Below, in pieces: positions 1 to 11,285 of a stretch of DNA of 64,000 nucleotides (position 1 is the stretch's first letter; every line of letters starts with the position of its first letter). Below the pieces are notes generated by a model, which was not told where the DNA came from, did no database searches, and saw nothing but the letters and a program-made list of their open reading frames with translations. The translations under genes were made by a program, and so were the position numbers. Where the stretch lies: assembly GCF_036898095.1 (NCBI RefSeq), contig NC_090726.1:42078145-42142144 (forward strand), given 5' to 3'. Source of the stretch: Palaemon carinicauda. Taxonomy: Eukaryota > Arthropoda > Malacostraca > Decapoda > Palaemonidae.

Positions 1-262
1 TATTCTATGCTCAGACTTTATCAGTAATTATGAATTCTATTTTCAATAATACCTAATAGATGTTTAAATAGAATAAAATAGGAGTGTTTTTTAAATAGAA
101 ATGAAAAATAGAATTAGGTCCTTGTCAGTTCCATATATTGAGCCTATTATCAATTAAAATGTTGAATTAATTATGTTTTATTCAAAATTCACTTAACGAG
201 TCTGTGTTAAGAAATGTGTGTATTAATTATGATTTATTTTTATACAGGTGTCGACAGTAATA

Positions 263-291
263 TGATATATATATATATATATATATATATA
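263..291. repeat. (TA)n microsatellite
   Basis: Uninterrupted AT dinucleotides, about 29 bp. The surrounding 1-795 is AT-rich with no open frame or other recognisable feature. Confidence 0.9.
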
Positions 292-797
292 CATTACACA
301 CCATATTTCAGATTTTCAATTGATGTAAATGGAACAGACAGAAAATATAATTTTTTAGGTACAGATTCTATATAATAAATCTTCATTGACCGAAAATTAA
401 TCTTTATATTATAATATATTACTCTATAGAGGCAATAAATTCTCTATTTTCAAAATTGAGACACGAAAATAAGCAATTTGAGCAAGGAAAAGGTTATTAC
501 TGTAGGCTATGTGATTGGCTATTTATTTCTAATTTATGTAGGCCTACGCCTAGCCTATACCTCGAATTATTTACCTGTAAGGGTTTAACTAAAGTCATTA
601 TTATCATTCTTTTAGAATATTAAATCGTATGTTTGTGTCACGTAATGCAATTCTAATAAAAACTCTATGTTAAAATCTCATTTTAGTTAAGAACAATTTC
701 CTGTGCCTGCATTTTCTATGACAAATTTAGGCCTACTAATATATTACTTTGGATAATCTTTTGAGAGAAAAAAACTTAAACTGTAGGCCTATTTCGA

Positions 798-798
<1 letters not shown>

Positions 799-835
<37 letters not shown>

Positions 836-962
836 TAGCCAAGCTACAACCCTAGTTGGAAAAGCAAGATACTATAAGCCCAAGGGCTCCAATAGGGAAA
901 AATAGCCCAGTGAGGAAAGGAAATAAGGAAATAAATAAATGAGAACAAATTAACAATAAATC
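799..962 (-). mobile_element. LINE 3' tail, 5'-truncated copy
   Basis: A (TTA)n tract is followed by a block containing CAAGCTACAACCCTAGTTGG and TAGCCCAGTGAGGAAAGG. The reverse complement of this block forms the 3' end of the RT-bearing LINE at 17.4-18.8 kb, where it precedes an (ATA)n-like tail. This is therefore a 5'-truncated insertion on the minus strand. The family link rests on visible sequence identity between copies in this window. Confidence 0.7.
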
Positions 963-984
963 ACTTTAAAAACAGTAGGCTTAC

Positions 985-989
985 TTCGA

Positions 990-1037
<48 letters not shown>

Positions 1038-1125
1038 TGCTAAGCTACTCTAGTTGGAAAAGCAAGAGGCTATAAGCCCAATGGCTCCAACAGGGAAAGT
1101 AGCCCAGTGAGGAAAGGAAACTGTA
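985..1125 (-). mobile_element. LINE 3' tail, second truncated copy
   Basis: Same (TTA)n plus tail block as the copy just upstream, shorter and slightly diverged (GCTAAGCTACTCTAGTTGG). The pair may be two insertions or a local duplication. Confidence 0.65.
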
Positions 1126-1189
1126 TATATTATACTACAGTTGCGTAACACATAACCTACTATAACCAATTGTCTCTCATGTATATAAG

Positions 1190-1190
<1 letters not shown>

Positions 1191-1244
<54 letters not shown>

Positions 1245-1308
1245 ATTATTGATTATTGTTAAAACTTGTTCTTTGACTGATTATTTTCTCCCTTTGTTCG
1301 TAGCCTAA

Positions 1309-1362
<54 letters not shown>

Positions 1363-1431
1363 AAATTATTGATTATTGTTAAAACTTGTCCTTTGACTGA
1401 CTATTTTCTTCCTTTGTTCGTAGCCCAAACA

Positions 1432-1479
<48 letters not shown>

Positions 1480-1548
1480 ATTATTGATTATTGTTAAAAC
1501 TTGTTCTTTGACTTTGACTATTTTCTTCCTTTGTTCGTAGCCTAAACA

Positions 1549-1602
<54 letters not shown>

Positions 1603-1671
1603 GTTATTGATTATTGTTAAAACCTGTTCTTTGACTTTGACTATTTTCTTCCTTTGTTCGTAGCCTAAACA

Positions 1672-1721
<50 letters not shown>

Positions 1722-1790
1722 GTTATTGATTATTGTTAAAACCTGTTCTTTGACTTTGACTATTTTCTTCCTTTGTTCGTAGCCTAAACA

Positions 1791-1843
<53 letters not shown>

Positions 1844-1911
1844 AAGTTATTGATTATTGTTAAAACCTGTTCTTTGACTTTGACTATTTTCTTCCTTTGT
1901 TCGTAGCCTAA

Positions 1912-1955
<44 letters not shown>
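1191..1955. repeat. Compound CT minisatellite, 7 blocks
   Basis: Seven (CT)n blocks of about 40-50 bp alternate with six near-identical spacers of about 75-80 bp, each running from AAAATTATTGATTATTG to GTAGCCTAAACAAT. Repeat unit about 120 bp. Spacers differ by only a few bases, so microsatellite and spacer were amplified together recently. Confidence 0.9.
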
Positions 1956-1960
<5 letters not shown>

Positions 1961-2079
1961 CACCCCACATTTTTAATTTCCCTTATCTTAATGACTAAGA
2001 ATAATCTTCTGTTTTAGATTCTAAATACAAACTATTTCATAATGAAATATTACATAAATTTTAATTTATGGCTTAGTAT

Positions 2080-2081
<2 letters not shown>

Positions 2082-2121
<40 letters not shown>
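2082..2121. repeat. (GA)n microsatellite
   Basis: Perfect GA dinucleotides. From 2122 to about 2750 I see only AT-rich sequence with no convincing feature apart from a half-CRE-like TGACGTAA near 2392. Confidence 0.9.
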
Positions 2122-2124
<3 letters not shown>

Positions 2125-2758
2125 CTAGGAATATCAATCTCTTAATTCTAAGTCGATTTTGGATCATGAAATTTGCCAAACACCCATGAAATTACATTAA
2201 ATTTAGCCTCTAGGAATAAAATTGAGATAAGCAAATATCGAAATATATGTTTTGGAAAATATCTCTTAAATAATAACAGCCAAAAATATTTATTATAATA
2301 TTTTTTTCACCGGATTTTCATATATTTTTCAAAGAATTTTTGTAGAATCTTTTACTTCCCTCCTAACTAACAGATGGCAGCACTAGCGTCAATGACGTAA
2401 CTACTTTCACAGCGTTATTGTTCTTTGAGCAGCATTGCCACATATGGGAATTTATCCCTAGATTTGAGGATTTTGGTGTCTAATGGCGATATTATGTACA
2501 AATTTCTATGGACAAGAAACAAAAATTAGTAGATATTTATATCTCTATATTGTTGCAATTAGTTCACTTACACTCTATATGAAGTATGGTGAGTAATTTC
2601 TATATGAGTAAAGCCTACATGATCACAGAATAAAAACATATTTGTGGAAATGGGGATTTTTTAGTTGTTTTGGGGATTTTTTAGCATGAGTTTTGAGGAT
2701 TTTTACACAAACCCATCTGACAACATTGGCTTTGAGAATCCTTGATTTTGTGCGTCGA

Positions 2759-2801
2759 CCAATCAGGAGCTAGTGACGTCAGAGCATTTGAGTCTTCTTT
2801 T
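2759..2801 (+). promoter_or_regulatory. Candidate CCAAT/CRE promoter with TOP-like start
   Basis: A CCAAT pentamer at 2759-2763 lies 10 bp before a perfect palindromic CRE, TGACGTCA, at 2774-2781. A pyrimidine run starting with C at 2794 (CTTCTTTT) resembles a 5' TOP initiator. No TATA box is evident. About 60 bp downstream is a consensus splice donor. In animals this combination is typical of housekeeping, ribosomal-protein and snoRNA-host promoters. Promoter function is inferred from motifs only. Confidence 0.4.
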
Positions 2802-2859
2802 GGGGCTGAAAATTTTCAACCGGCCTTTTACCGGCTAACTCTGTTGTGTATACATTAAG
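2794..2859 (+). ncRNA. Candidate first exon of a spliced transcript
   Basis: Short exon candidate bounded by the TOP-like start at 2794 and a perfect donor, AAG followed by GTAAGT at 2860-2865. It contains no ATG, so it would be a 5' untranslated or non-coding exon. It is proposed to belong with the exon candidates at 15587, 16709, 19820 and 22465, linked by order, strand and splice-site quality only. Without RNA evidence the joining is speculative. Confidence 0.3.
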
Positions 2860-3686
2860 GTAAGTGTTAAACGTTTTGTTAATTGTTTTACGTATATCTA
2901 ATTTACTTTGGCCGTCTTTGTGTGGTAATGTGTACGGTTTTAGTCAATTCTGATCGTTGATATACCGTTAGCGTGTTAAAAGGATGTAATACGTGTGATA
3001 TTCGATTTAAATGGCCGAAGTGAGCTATCTGCTGACGTATAGCTAGTGATAGATTACTTTGGATATCCGTGGCTAGATAACTTCTCTAATAATTTGAAAT
3101 GTGCGTCGCAAAGGCAGACTTTGTGGCGTTTTAAGGATTCGGGCATTTGCCTCCTGTAACAAGGACGAAGATACCCTATTTGATTGTTATCGTTAACGCG
3201 TTGTGTATAAGAATTTTACGCTTTTTATTGCCCGTATTCGTTGATTTATTTTCATTTTCCTATGAAGATTAAATTAGCCTTCATTTTATTTCATTATGTT
3301 AATGTGTAGGCTTGCAATATTTTAACGCTACCGTACTCCAGCGAACATAGTCCGAAGTTTTAGAAAATGCTTAGAAACGTGTTAATTGTGAATAGTATCA
3401 GTCAAGATGGCTTCTATATAGGTTTTGAGTTTAATCTGCTTATGTTCTGGGTGTTGACTACAATGTGCCGAAGTCAATACTTATATCTTGAATACCAGCG
3501 TATTATGTAACTACTTTTTTTTTTTTATTTATTTAATTTTTTTTTTTTAATCGGAGAACTTGGAAAGTACTGTAGTATCTCAACCCATAATGTATTTTTT
3601 TTTTGGTAGTGAGATAAACTAAACTACGTTACTGCGTTGTCAAGAAGTTCCACTAGTTCTGATCGGTTGAAAAGAACAAACACTGA

Positions 3687-3751
<65 letters not shown>

Positions 3752-3872
3752 CCAAGCTACAACCCTAGTTGGAAAAGCAAGATGCTATAAGCCTAGGGGC
3801 TCCAACAGGGAAAAATAGCCCAGTGAGGAAAGGAAATATGGAAATAAATAAATGAAGAGAACAAATTGACTG
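3687..3872 (-). mobile_element. LINE 3' tail with (ATT)n, truncated copy
   Basis: About 64 bp of ATT repeats followed by the same LINE tail block as at 0.8-1.1 kb (CAAGCTACAACCCTAGTTGG, then AGCCCAGTGAGGAAAGG). Minus-strand orientation. Confidence 0.7.
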
Positions 3873-4054
3873 TTAAAGCGGGGTTACTGTGCAATGGTTC
3901 GTTAAATGACTAGTGTCTGAAGTGATGTTCGAACATATGAACCGGGAAAAACCTGTTAAAATTTTCCTCTCCTTTCTTGTGGGTGGGGTTATATTGTCCA
4001 TATCCTTATGCATTGGTGGCTTTACTCCCTCTTTTAAGTAGGTTCGGCAACCGG

Positions 4055-4231
4055 GTTCGACGAACAGTTCGATCGTTTGAATCCCGAAAAGACTAATTTT
4101 GTAATTAGCAATAGTTCGACGTACAGTTCGATCGTTTGAACCCCGTAAAGACTAATTTTGTAATTGGCAATAGTTCGACGTACAGTTCGATCGTTTGAAC
4201 TCCGTAAAGACTAATTTTGTAATTAGCAATA
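4055..4231. repeat. 59-bp tandem repeat, 3 copies
   Basis: Three copies starting at 4055, 4114 and 4173, each containing GTTCGACG(T/A)ACAGTTCGATCG and ending with a TTTTGTAATT(A/G)GCAAT block. Few substitutions between copies. From 4232 to 5700 the sequence is AT-rich; the only open frame (5398-5604) looks like chance. Confidence 0.85.
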
Positions 4232-5708
4232 CCTTACACTACCTGAACTGTCAATAAGGACTTTGTTTCGCCATTTTTTTTTTTTTTTTTTTTTGAGATT
4301 TTTAGCACAACGCGGTAAGGAAAGTTTACAAACTATTTTCAAGTAAAAGTTTTTTTTTATGTAAACCGGAAATAGTTAGTCGAACATAAAAATGTAGACA
4401 TGAAAAAGTAATGGATTAAATGATTGTAGACTTGTCTGCTACCTTTGTTCTTGGGAGGCTACACAACTGAATTATTCAGATGAAATATTTGTATTCTGCT
4501 GATGAAACAAAACACTTTATGAAGATTATATAAGTAGGTATCAGACTTTGCAAGTTTTTTTTTTCTTTTTTTTTTGTCGATTAGGCTATTCAAGTTCATT
4601 ATTTGCTAATAGAAGTGCTAATTTCTGTGACGTAACCTTTCGGGTTATAATTCATTTACATATTGGTAAAGTCTACAAATTCTGGTACTAACCTAGTCCA
4701 TTCGGCTATCAAGTAAAAAAAGTAATATTTTTTACCAGACTGATTTTGTAAACGTAGAATTTTCATTTATTGTAACGTTTTAACAACTGTTAAGTCTTTA
4801 TGTATTTTCGCGTAGTACGGTTTAATTTTAAGGAATTCTTACTTTTGTTAAAACATGGGTAAAAAATACCCTTTTGGATTGTTAGTGTTGAATGTTATAA
4901 GTGAACTTTGGTATAAATGTGCATGTTCTGATAATCCATTCAACTCTTTTAAGTAAATTTATTTTATTATTTTTTTGAAAATGCCTTTTTTTTTAAGTTG
5001 TACAGTCTTACGCAAATGTATATCACGAAGGAATTATCTCAACACGGCAGCTCTTTTTACCACAAAACCTGACGGTCTAAGTCTACTTGTTCGGTAATTT
5101 ATCGCGTAGACATTTTTCTATTTCACGAATGTTTGGCAGTAGCAGGTTTTGTTCGTATTCGTCCATGTTAAAATTTATAGTTTTAAATGTGTAAATTCTA
5201 ACGTTAATGGGACAAGTTCCACATCTTCGTCAGTACTTCATTAGACGTCACTGTACTCCAACGAACGTTAGTTGAAATTTTTAGATTAATGGTGCTGAAG
5301 TGTAAATTATTTGGTAATTTTGTAAATTATTCCATGGTAATGTAACCTAGGAAAAAAACTACTGCTTCTTACAGAAAAAATTACGATCTCTACAAAAATG
5401 ACACTCAAGTTTCCGTCACAAATGAATAGTTTCAGAAATATATCTACATCTAGCATAATTTATTCTATTAGAAGCAGTAGTTTTTTTCCTAGGTTACATT
5501 ACCATGGAATAATATACAATGAAACTAATTATTTAGTTGCAAGTATACTCAATGAATTTGCAAGGTTCAAAAAGGTTGGAATGTGCAGATTACGATGTAC
5601 TTAAATCTATATATTTCAACGAAATCTGAATTGCCAGGAGCATTGTGTAATTACAAAGACTAAAGCTGTATTTAATTAGCTTGTTAACTGTCTACATTCA
5701 TTTCGCTT

Positions 5709-7680
5709 TTTTTTTTTTTTTTTTTTGAAGCACAAATTTGGTAATTTCCTGAGGGTTGGGAGTTTTTTTTCCGAAGCACAAATTTGGTTATTTCCCGAGG
5801 GTTGGAGGTTTTTTTTTTCGAAGCACAAATTTGGTTATTTCCTGAGGGTTGGGAGTTTTTTTTTTCCGAAGCACAAATTTGGTTATTTCCTGAGGGTTGG
5901 GGGTTTTTTTTCGAAGCACAAATTTGGTAATTTCCTGAGGGTTGGGAGTTTTTTTTTTCGAAGCACAAATTTGGTAATTTCCTGAGGGTTGGGGTTTTTT
6001 TTTTTTCGAAGCACAAATTTGGTAATTTCCTGAGGGTTGGGAGTTTTTTTTTTCCGAAGCACAAATTTGGTAATTTCCTGAGGGTTGGGGTTTTTTTTTT
6101 TTCGAAGCACAAATTTGGTAATTTCCTGAGGGTTGGGAGTTTTTTTTTTTTCGAAGCACAAATTTGGTAATTTCCTGAGGGTTGGTTTTTTTTTTTCGAA
6201 GCACAAATTTGGTAATTTCCTGAGGGTTGGGAGTTTTTTTTTTTTTTCGAAGCACAAATTTGGTAATTTCCTGAGGGTTGGGAGTTTTTTTTTTTTCGAA
6301 GCACAAATTTGGTAATTTCCTGAGGGTTGGGAGTTTTTTTTTCCGAAGCACAAATTTGGTAATTTCCTGAGGGTTGGGAGTTTTTTTTTTTTCGAAGCAC
6401 AAATTTGGTAATTTCCTGAGGGTTGGGAGTTTTTTTTTTCCGAAGCACAAATTTGGTAATTTCCTGAGGGTTGGGAGTTTTTTTTTTTCGAAGCACAAAT
6501 TTGGTAATTTCCTAAGGGTTGGGAGTTTTTTTTTTTTTCGAAGCACAAATTTGGTAATTTCCTGAGGGTTGGGAGTTTTTTTTTTTTCGAAGCACAAATT
6601 TGGTAATTTCCTGAGGGTTGGGAGTTTTTTTTTTCCGAAGCACAAATTTGGTAATTTCCTGAGGGTTGGGAGTTTTTTTTTTTCGAAGCACAAATTTGGT
6701 AATTTCCTGAGGGTTGGGAGTTTTTTTTTTCCGAAGCACAAATTTGGTAATTTCCTGAGGGTTGGGAGTTTTTTTTTTTTGAAGCACAAATTTGGTAATT
6801 TCCTGAGGGTTGGGAGTTTTTTTTTTCCGAAGCACAAATTTGGTAATTTCCTGAGGGTTGGGAGTTTTTTTTTTTTTTCGAAGCACAAATTTGGTAATTT
6901 CCTGAGGGTTGGGAGTTTTTTTTTTTTCGAAGCACAAATTTGGTAATTTCCTGAGGGTTGGGAGTTTTTTTTTTTTTTCGAAGCACAAATTTGGTAATTT
7001 CCTGAGGGTTGGGAGTTTTTTTTTTCCGAAGCACAAATTTGGTAATTTCCTGAGGGTTGGGAGTTTTTTTTTTTTTCGAAGCACAAATTTGGTAATTTCC
7101 TGAGGGTTGGGAGTTTTTTTTTTTTTCGAAGCACAAATTTGGTAATTTCCTGAGGGTTGGGAGTTTTTTTTTTTTTCGAAGCACAAATTTGGTAATTTCC
7201 TGAGGGTTGGGAGTTTTTTTTTTCCGAAGCACAAATTTGGTAATTTCCTGAGGGTTGGGAGTTTTTTTTTTCGAAGCACAAATTTGGTAATTTCCTGAGG
7301 GTTGGGAGTTTTTTTTTTCAAAGCACAAATTTGGTAATTTCCTGAGGGTTGGGAGTTTTTTTCCGAAGCATAAATTTGGTAATTTCCTGAGGGTTGGGAG
7401 TATTTTTTTTTTCGAAGCACAAATTTGGTAATTTCCTGAGGGTTGGGAGGTTTGTTTTTCGAAGCACAAATTTGGTAATTTCCTGAGGGTTGGGAAGTTT
7501 GTTTTTCGAAGCACAAATTTGGTAATTTCCTGAGGGTTGGGAGGTTTTTTTTCGAAGCACAAATTTGGTAATTTCCTGAGGGTTGGGAGTTTTTTTTCGA
7601 AGCACAAATTTGGTAATTTCCTGAGGGTTGGGAGTTTTTTTTTCGAAGCACAAATTTGGTAATTTCCTGTGGGTTGTGAG
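5709..7680. repeat. Minisatellite, about 41 copies of a 44-51 bp unit
   Basis: I counted 41 occurrences of a highly conserved 37-bp core that begins CGAAGCACAAATTTGG and ends GAGGGTTGGGAG. Copies are separated by poly(T) tracts of about 7-14. Nearly all length variation is in the T-tract; the core changes in only a few copies, mainly near the edges (for example 5789-5905 and 7370-7500). The long open frames here on both strands, of 60-651 codons, are only translations of the repeat and should not be annotated as genes. Confidence 0.95.
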
Positions 7681-7749
7681 TTTCGTAACCCATAAATGAG
7701 ATTTTGATTGGCTGCTTCTGTTTCACCCAATGACTCGTTCGCTATATTT

Positions 7750-8775
7750 TTGTTGCGACCCATCTCAGAATCTGCACCATGTTGGAATATTCTCACTTTG
7801 CGCTGCGCAATGTGAAGATTCCCAGATCGCGCGACCAAGTTGGAATTGTATTTTGGTTGCTGTGGAGTGAAACATTCACGTAAATACGCAGACTGACTTG
7901 TTTACCTTCTATGGCAATAGGTGTGTTAACAGTATTAGGTTCTATGGGGGTGATCTCCTCGTCGTATATGCAGTGATCAGGCCATTATGTAAAGTCAGGT
8001 CATTATGTGTTAAATTTGTGGTATTGTTTTATTGTATTACAGGAATTGGTATCCAAGGCGTGTTAATTATTGTAGTGGTCAATTGCAATTAACATTTGGT
8101 GTGATGGATGTGTTAGGTAGTGGCATTAAGGGAGGTGTCGCAGGGGCTAGGCCTAGGTAGGGGTACAGGGTCCCAGGTTAGGTTAGGTGGTTGTATTAGG
8201 TTCGGTAGTGCCCCGAAAATCACTGGCCTTAGAGAGGGGGGCGCAGGGGGGAGCCCCCCCCCAGTAGGGCTAGGTAGGGGTACAGTGGCCCCAGGTTAGG
8301 TTAGGTGGTTGTATTAGGTTCGGTAGTGCCCCGAAAATCACTGTGGCCTTAGGAGAGGGGGGCGGAGGGGGCCCCCCCCCCTGGTAGTGCTAGGTAGGGG
8401 TACAGTGCTGTTAGGCGAGTTTATTAGGTTCGGTAGTGCCCTGAAAATCTGTGGCTTTAAGGGGGTGGAGGGCCCCCCCCCTGGTAGGGCTAGGTATGGG
8501 TACAGTGCCGTTAGGTGGGTGTATTAGGTTCGGTAGTGCCCTGAAAATCAGTGGCCTTGAGGGGGGGGTGGTCTCAGGGGGGTGGAGCCCCCCCCTGTAG
8601 TCCTTGGTAGGGGTACAGGGCCCCTAGGTTAAGTTAGGAGGGGGTATTAGGTTGGGTAGTGCCCTGAAAATCACAGCGGGAACCCAACACTGCATTCCAA
8701 CTTCGCCGCACAAAGTAAGAATATATCGCGCAACCCGATTCGGAATCGGCGCAGATTCTAACATAGCGCGGAACA
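7750..8775. repeat. Fold-back unit with GC-rich arms
   Basis: The segment 7750-7850 and the segment 8690-8775 are imperfect inverted copies. Shared landmarks, reading one in reverse complement, are CATTCCAACTT, CGCAAAGTGAGAATAT (CACAAAGTAAGAATAT on the other arm) and GCAGATTCT. They enclose about 840 bp with a G-rich tandem repeat. This could be a non-autonomous fold-back DNA transposon. No target-site duplication was established, so the class is undetermined. Confidence 0.5.
8153..8665. repeat. G-rich tandem repeat, 5 copies of 98-123 bp
   Basis: Five copies begin near 8153, 8268, 8391, 8489 and 8606 with a CTAGGTAGGGGTACAG-like block. Each continues through TATTAGGTTCGGTAGTGCCC and a GAAAATCA motif, then a G-tract and C-tract segment (GGGGGG ... 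CCCCCCC). Strand asymmetry and G-runs are much stronger than in the surrounding AT-rich DNA. Confidence 0.85.
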
Positions 8776-8881
8776 TTTTCTTCTGTTAGGGCAATACCAG
8801 ACACTAAAAGTGTTACGATATGGCGAGGTAACCAGGTTTTGAACCTCTTGAAATAGATATATAAAGTTGATATACTGCATA

Positions 8882-9125
8882 TGTCCTAGGCAATTTTTAT
8901 GAAATAGGACCCAATTAGTGAAGAAAATTATTCCTGTTCTTTGGCCGTTGATTTATAGGGAAGTGTCTTAGGCAATTTTTATGAAACAGGACCCAATTGT
9001 TGAAGAAAATTATTCAAGTTTTGGTGACTCCCTTGATTTATAGTGAAATGTCTTTGGTAATCTTTATGAAATAGGGCCCAATTAGTGAAGAAAATTATTC
9101 CTGTTCTTTGGTAACTCCCTTGATA
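8882..9125. repeat. 84-bp tandem repeat, 3 copies
   Basis: Three diverged copies containing AATTTTTATGAAA(T/C)AGGACC and GTGAAGAAAATTATTC, starting near 8882, 8966 and 9051. Confidence 0.8.
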
Positions 9126-9289
9126 TGCTCGTATCTAACCTAAATAGTCTCCAATGAATTTTGTTTACGCAAATATCTTATAACATTTCCTAGGTGCTAG
9201 AGGTAATGGTCTGAAGGAGTTTAAAATCTACAGCGTTAACCAATGATAAAGCTTTTTGTCCAATTGTCTACCATCTTCTACACCGATGA

Positions 9290-9765
9290 ATTTAATGTCA
9301 AATTTTATGGCCGTTTCTCCTTAGTTTGCTTGTAGAATATTTGGCTTGAATTTTGTCATTATTTAAGGCTCTTAAATTGTTCAATTCCAAAATACGACTA
9401 AAACTAAGGTAATTGTAAGATGTATGTATTTATAAATGAGCCACGCATTGTCCAAAGAAGAATATCAGCATGAACAAGCTTTGAGGTGTTTGTAGTCCAA
9501 AGACTAAAATTTTTATATTAACCACATCTCAAATTTATGCTATTTCTCTCGCCAGTTTGCATATAGAATACTTGGTTCAAATTGTGTGCCATTATTCCAG
9601 GCCTCTTGATTTGTGTAATTCCAAAATACGCCTCAAATAAGGCGATTGTAGGACTATATAAACTAGCCAAAGAATTGTCGAAAGAAAAGATCAGCATGAA
9701 CAAGTTAAAGGTTTTTGTAGTCCCACGACAATTTTCTGTTAACCACAAATCTCAAAACTGAGTTT
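9290..9765. repeat. Two-copy tandem repeat of about 240 bp
   Basis: Copy 1 (about 9290-9530) and copy 2 (about 9531-9765) share TAGAATA(T/C)TTGG, AATTCCAAAATACG and ATCAGCATGAACAAG in the same order, with many substitutions and small indels. This is an old local duplication. Confidence 0.7.
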
Positions 9766-10448
9766 TAATTAGTCTTTTAATATTTAATTAGTCTTTTAGT
9801 ATTTTAGCTTGAACATGTCGTTGACCAGTTTTCAGTTAAGTTTCCCAGTTTTGATACTTTAAAGACTTTAGATTCATAACATTGTTGTCTAGTATACAAC
9901 CACCTAGGGGCTAGACGCACCGTCAAAAAGCCCCTTGTCCAGTATACTTTATATCAAATGTGTGGGTAGGTTGTAATTGTAAGTGTTGGCGAGCTCGTCA
10001 GAGATATCCATTGATTTTGTCCAGTTCTTCGCAGCACTATTGATACAGAATCTATTGAAGTAGGCTTTTTTTTTTTTTTTAATTATTTGGGAAAAGTATT
10101 TTTCTGACCTAGTCTGGTTTTGAGGGCAGTTTTTTCCCCATTTCAATGGGACCCACAAAGTATTTGCGTACATTCTTGAGTATTTTCAGAGTATTACATA
10201 TTGTATTAATCGCGTCGTCAATTCCACATTATCGAAGCACTTTGAAAAGTGTAGGCTTTCTGGTATCTTGTAGAACTACAATCGGTGTTGAAATTGGAAC
10301 AGCTATTGGTGTAAGTTTTGCTGTTAAGTTCAAGAGTATGGGACGTACGCAAGGCGCAATCTTATCTTTATTTTTTAAAACATTTAATTGGTTCTCTTGA
10401 AATAATGGAGTCGAAGTTCCTGAGTAGGTTTTTTTTTCTCCCAACATC

Positions 10449-11130
10449 AGACTTTTCTATTAACAGTTTTTTTTTTATCGGACTGTTCTATTAACGTATT
10501 TTTTTTCTTGGACTGTTCTATTAACGTATTTTTTTTTATTGGACTGTTCTATTAACGTATTTTTTTATTGGACTGTTCTATTAACGTATTTTTTTATTGG
10601 ACTGTTCTATTAACGTATTTTTTTATTGGACTGTTCTATTAACGTATCTTTTTTTTTATCGGACTGTTCTATCAACGTATTTGTTCTATTAACTTATTTT
10701 TTATTGGACTGTTCTATTAACGTATTTTTTTTTATCGGACTGTTCTATTAACGTATTTTTTTTTATCGGACTGTTCTATTAACGTATTTTATTTTTATCG
10801 GACTGTTCTATTAACGTATTTTTTTTTATCGGACTGTTCTATTAACGTATTTTTTTTATCGGACTGTTCTATTAACGTATTTTTTTTTATCGGACTGTTC
10901 TATTAACGTATTTTTTTTTATCGGACTGTTCTATTAACGTATTTTTTTTTATCGGACTGTTCTATTAACGTATTTTATTTTTATCGGACTGTTCTATTAA
11001 CGTATTTTATTTTTATCGGACTGTTCTATTAACGTATTTTATTTTTATCGGACTGTTCTATTAATGTATTTTTTTTTATCGGACTGTTCTATTAACGTAT
11101 TTTTTTTACCAGACTTCTATTAACTTATTT
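10449..11130. repeat. 30-bp T-rich minisatellite, about 22 copies
   Basis: About 22 copies of GGACTGTTCTATTAACGTAT followed by a short T-tract and TATC or TATT. The edges are degenerate (10449 and 11105), and one internal copy near 10681 is partial. Short open frames nearby are incidental. Confidence 0.95.
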
Positions 11131-11285
11131 TTTTGGGCTCCAGCTATGTCGTCCTGATGGATGGAAGGTCCTTCGGGCAGCTTCTTACTGTATATTCTGA
11201 GCGATATTACAAGAGAATTACTGTCAGATATCGGTTAACCCCCGGTATGACTATCCTAAGATATCTTGTATAATCGGGGATGTAT
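11130..11285. repeat. Dispersed repeat, copy 1
   Basis: Matches 12524-12665 over most of its length: TTTTTTGGG, a TCCTGATGGA core, CTTACTGTATAT, GATATTACAAGAGAAT and ACTATCCTAA. The two copies lie in the same orientation 1.4 kb apart with moderate divergence. Family unknown. Between them (11286-12520) I see no gene. Confidence 0.7.

Noticed and set aside
5709..7680. CRISPR-like array
   Set aside because: Spacers are poly(T) of variable length rather than unique sequences, there are no cas genes, and the genome is eukaryotic.
5684..7838. Long Lys/Pro-rich open frames of 270-651 codons
   Set aside because: They are translations of the 44-51 bp minisatellite, present in several frames and both strands, with no start context or domain.
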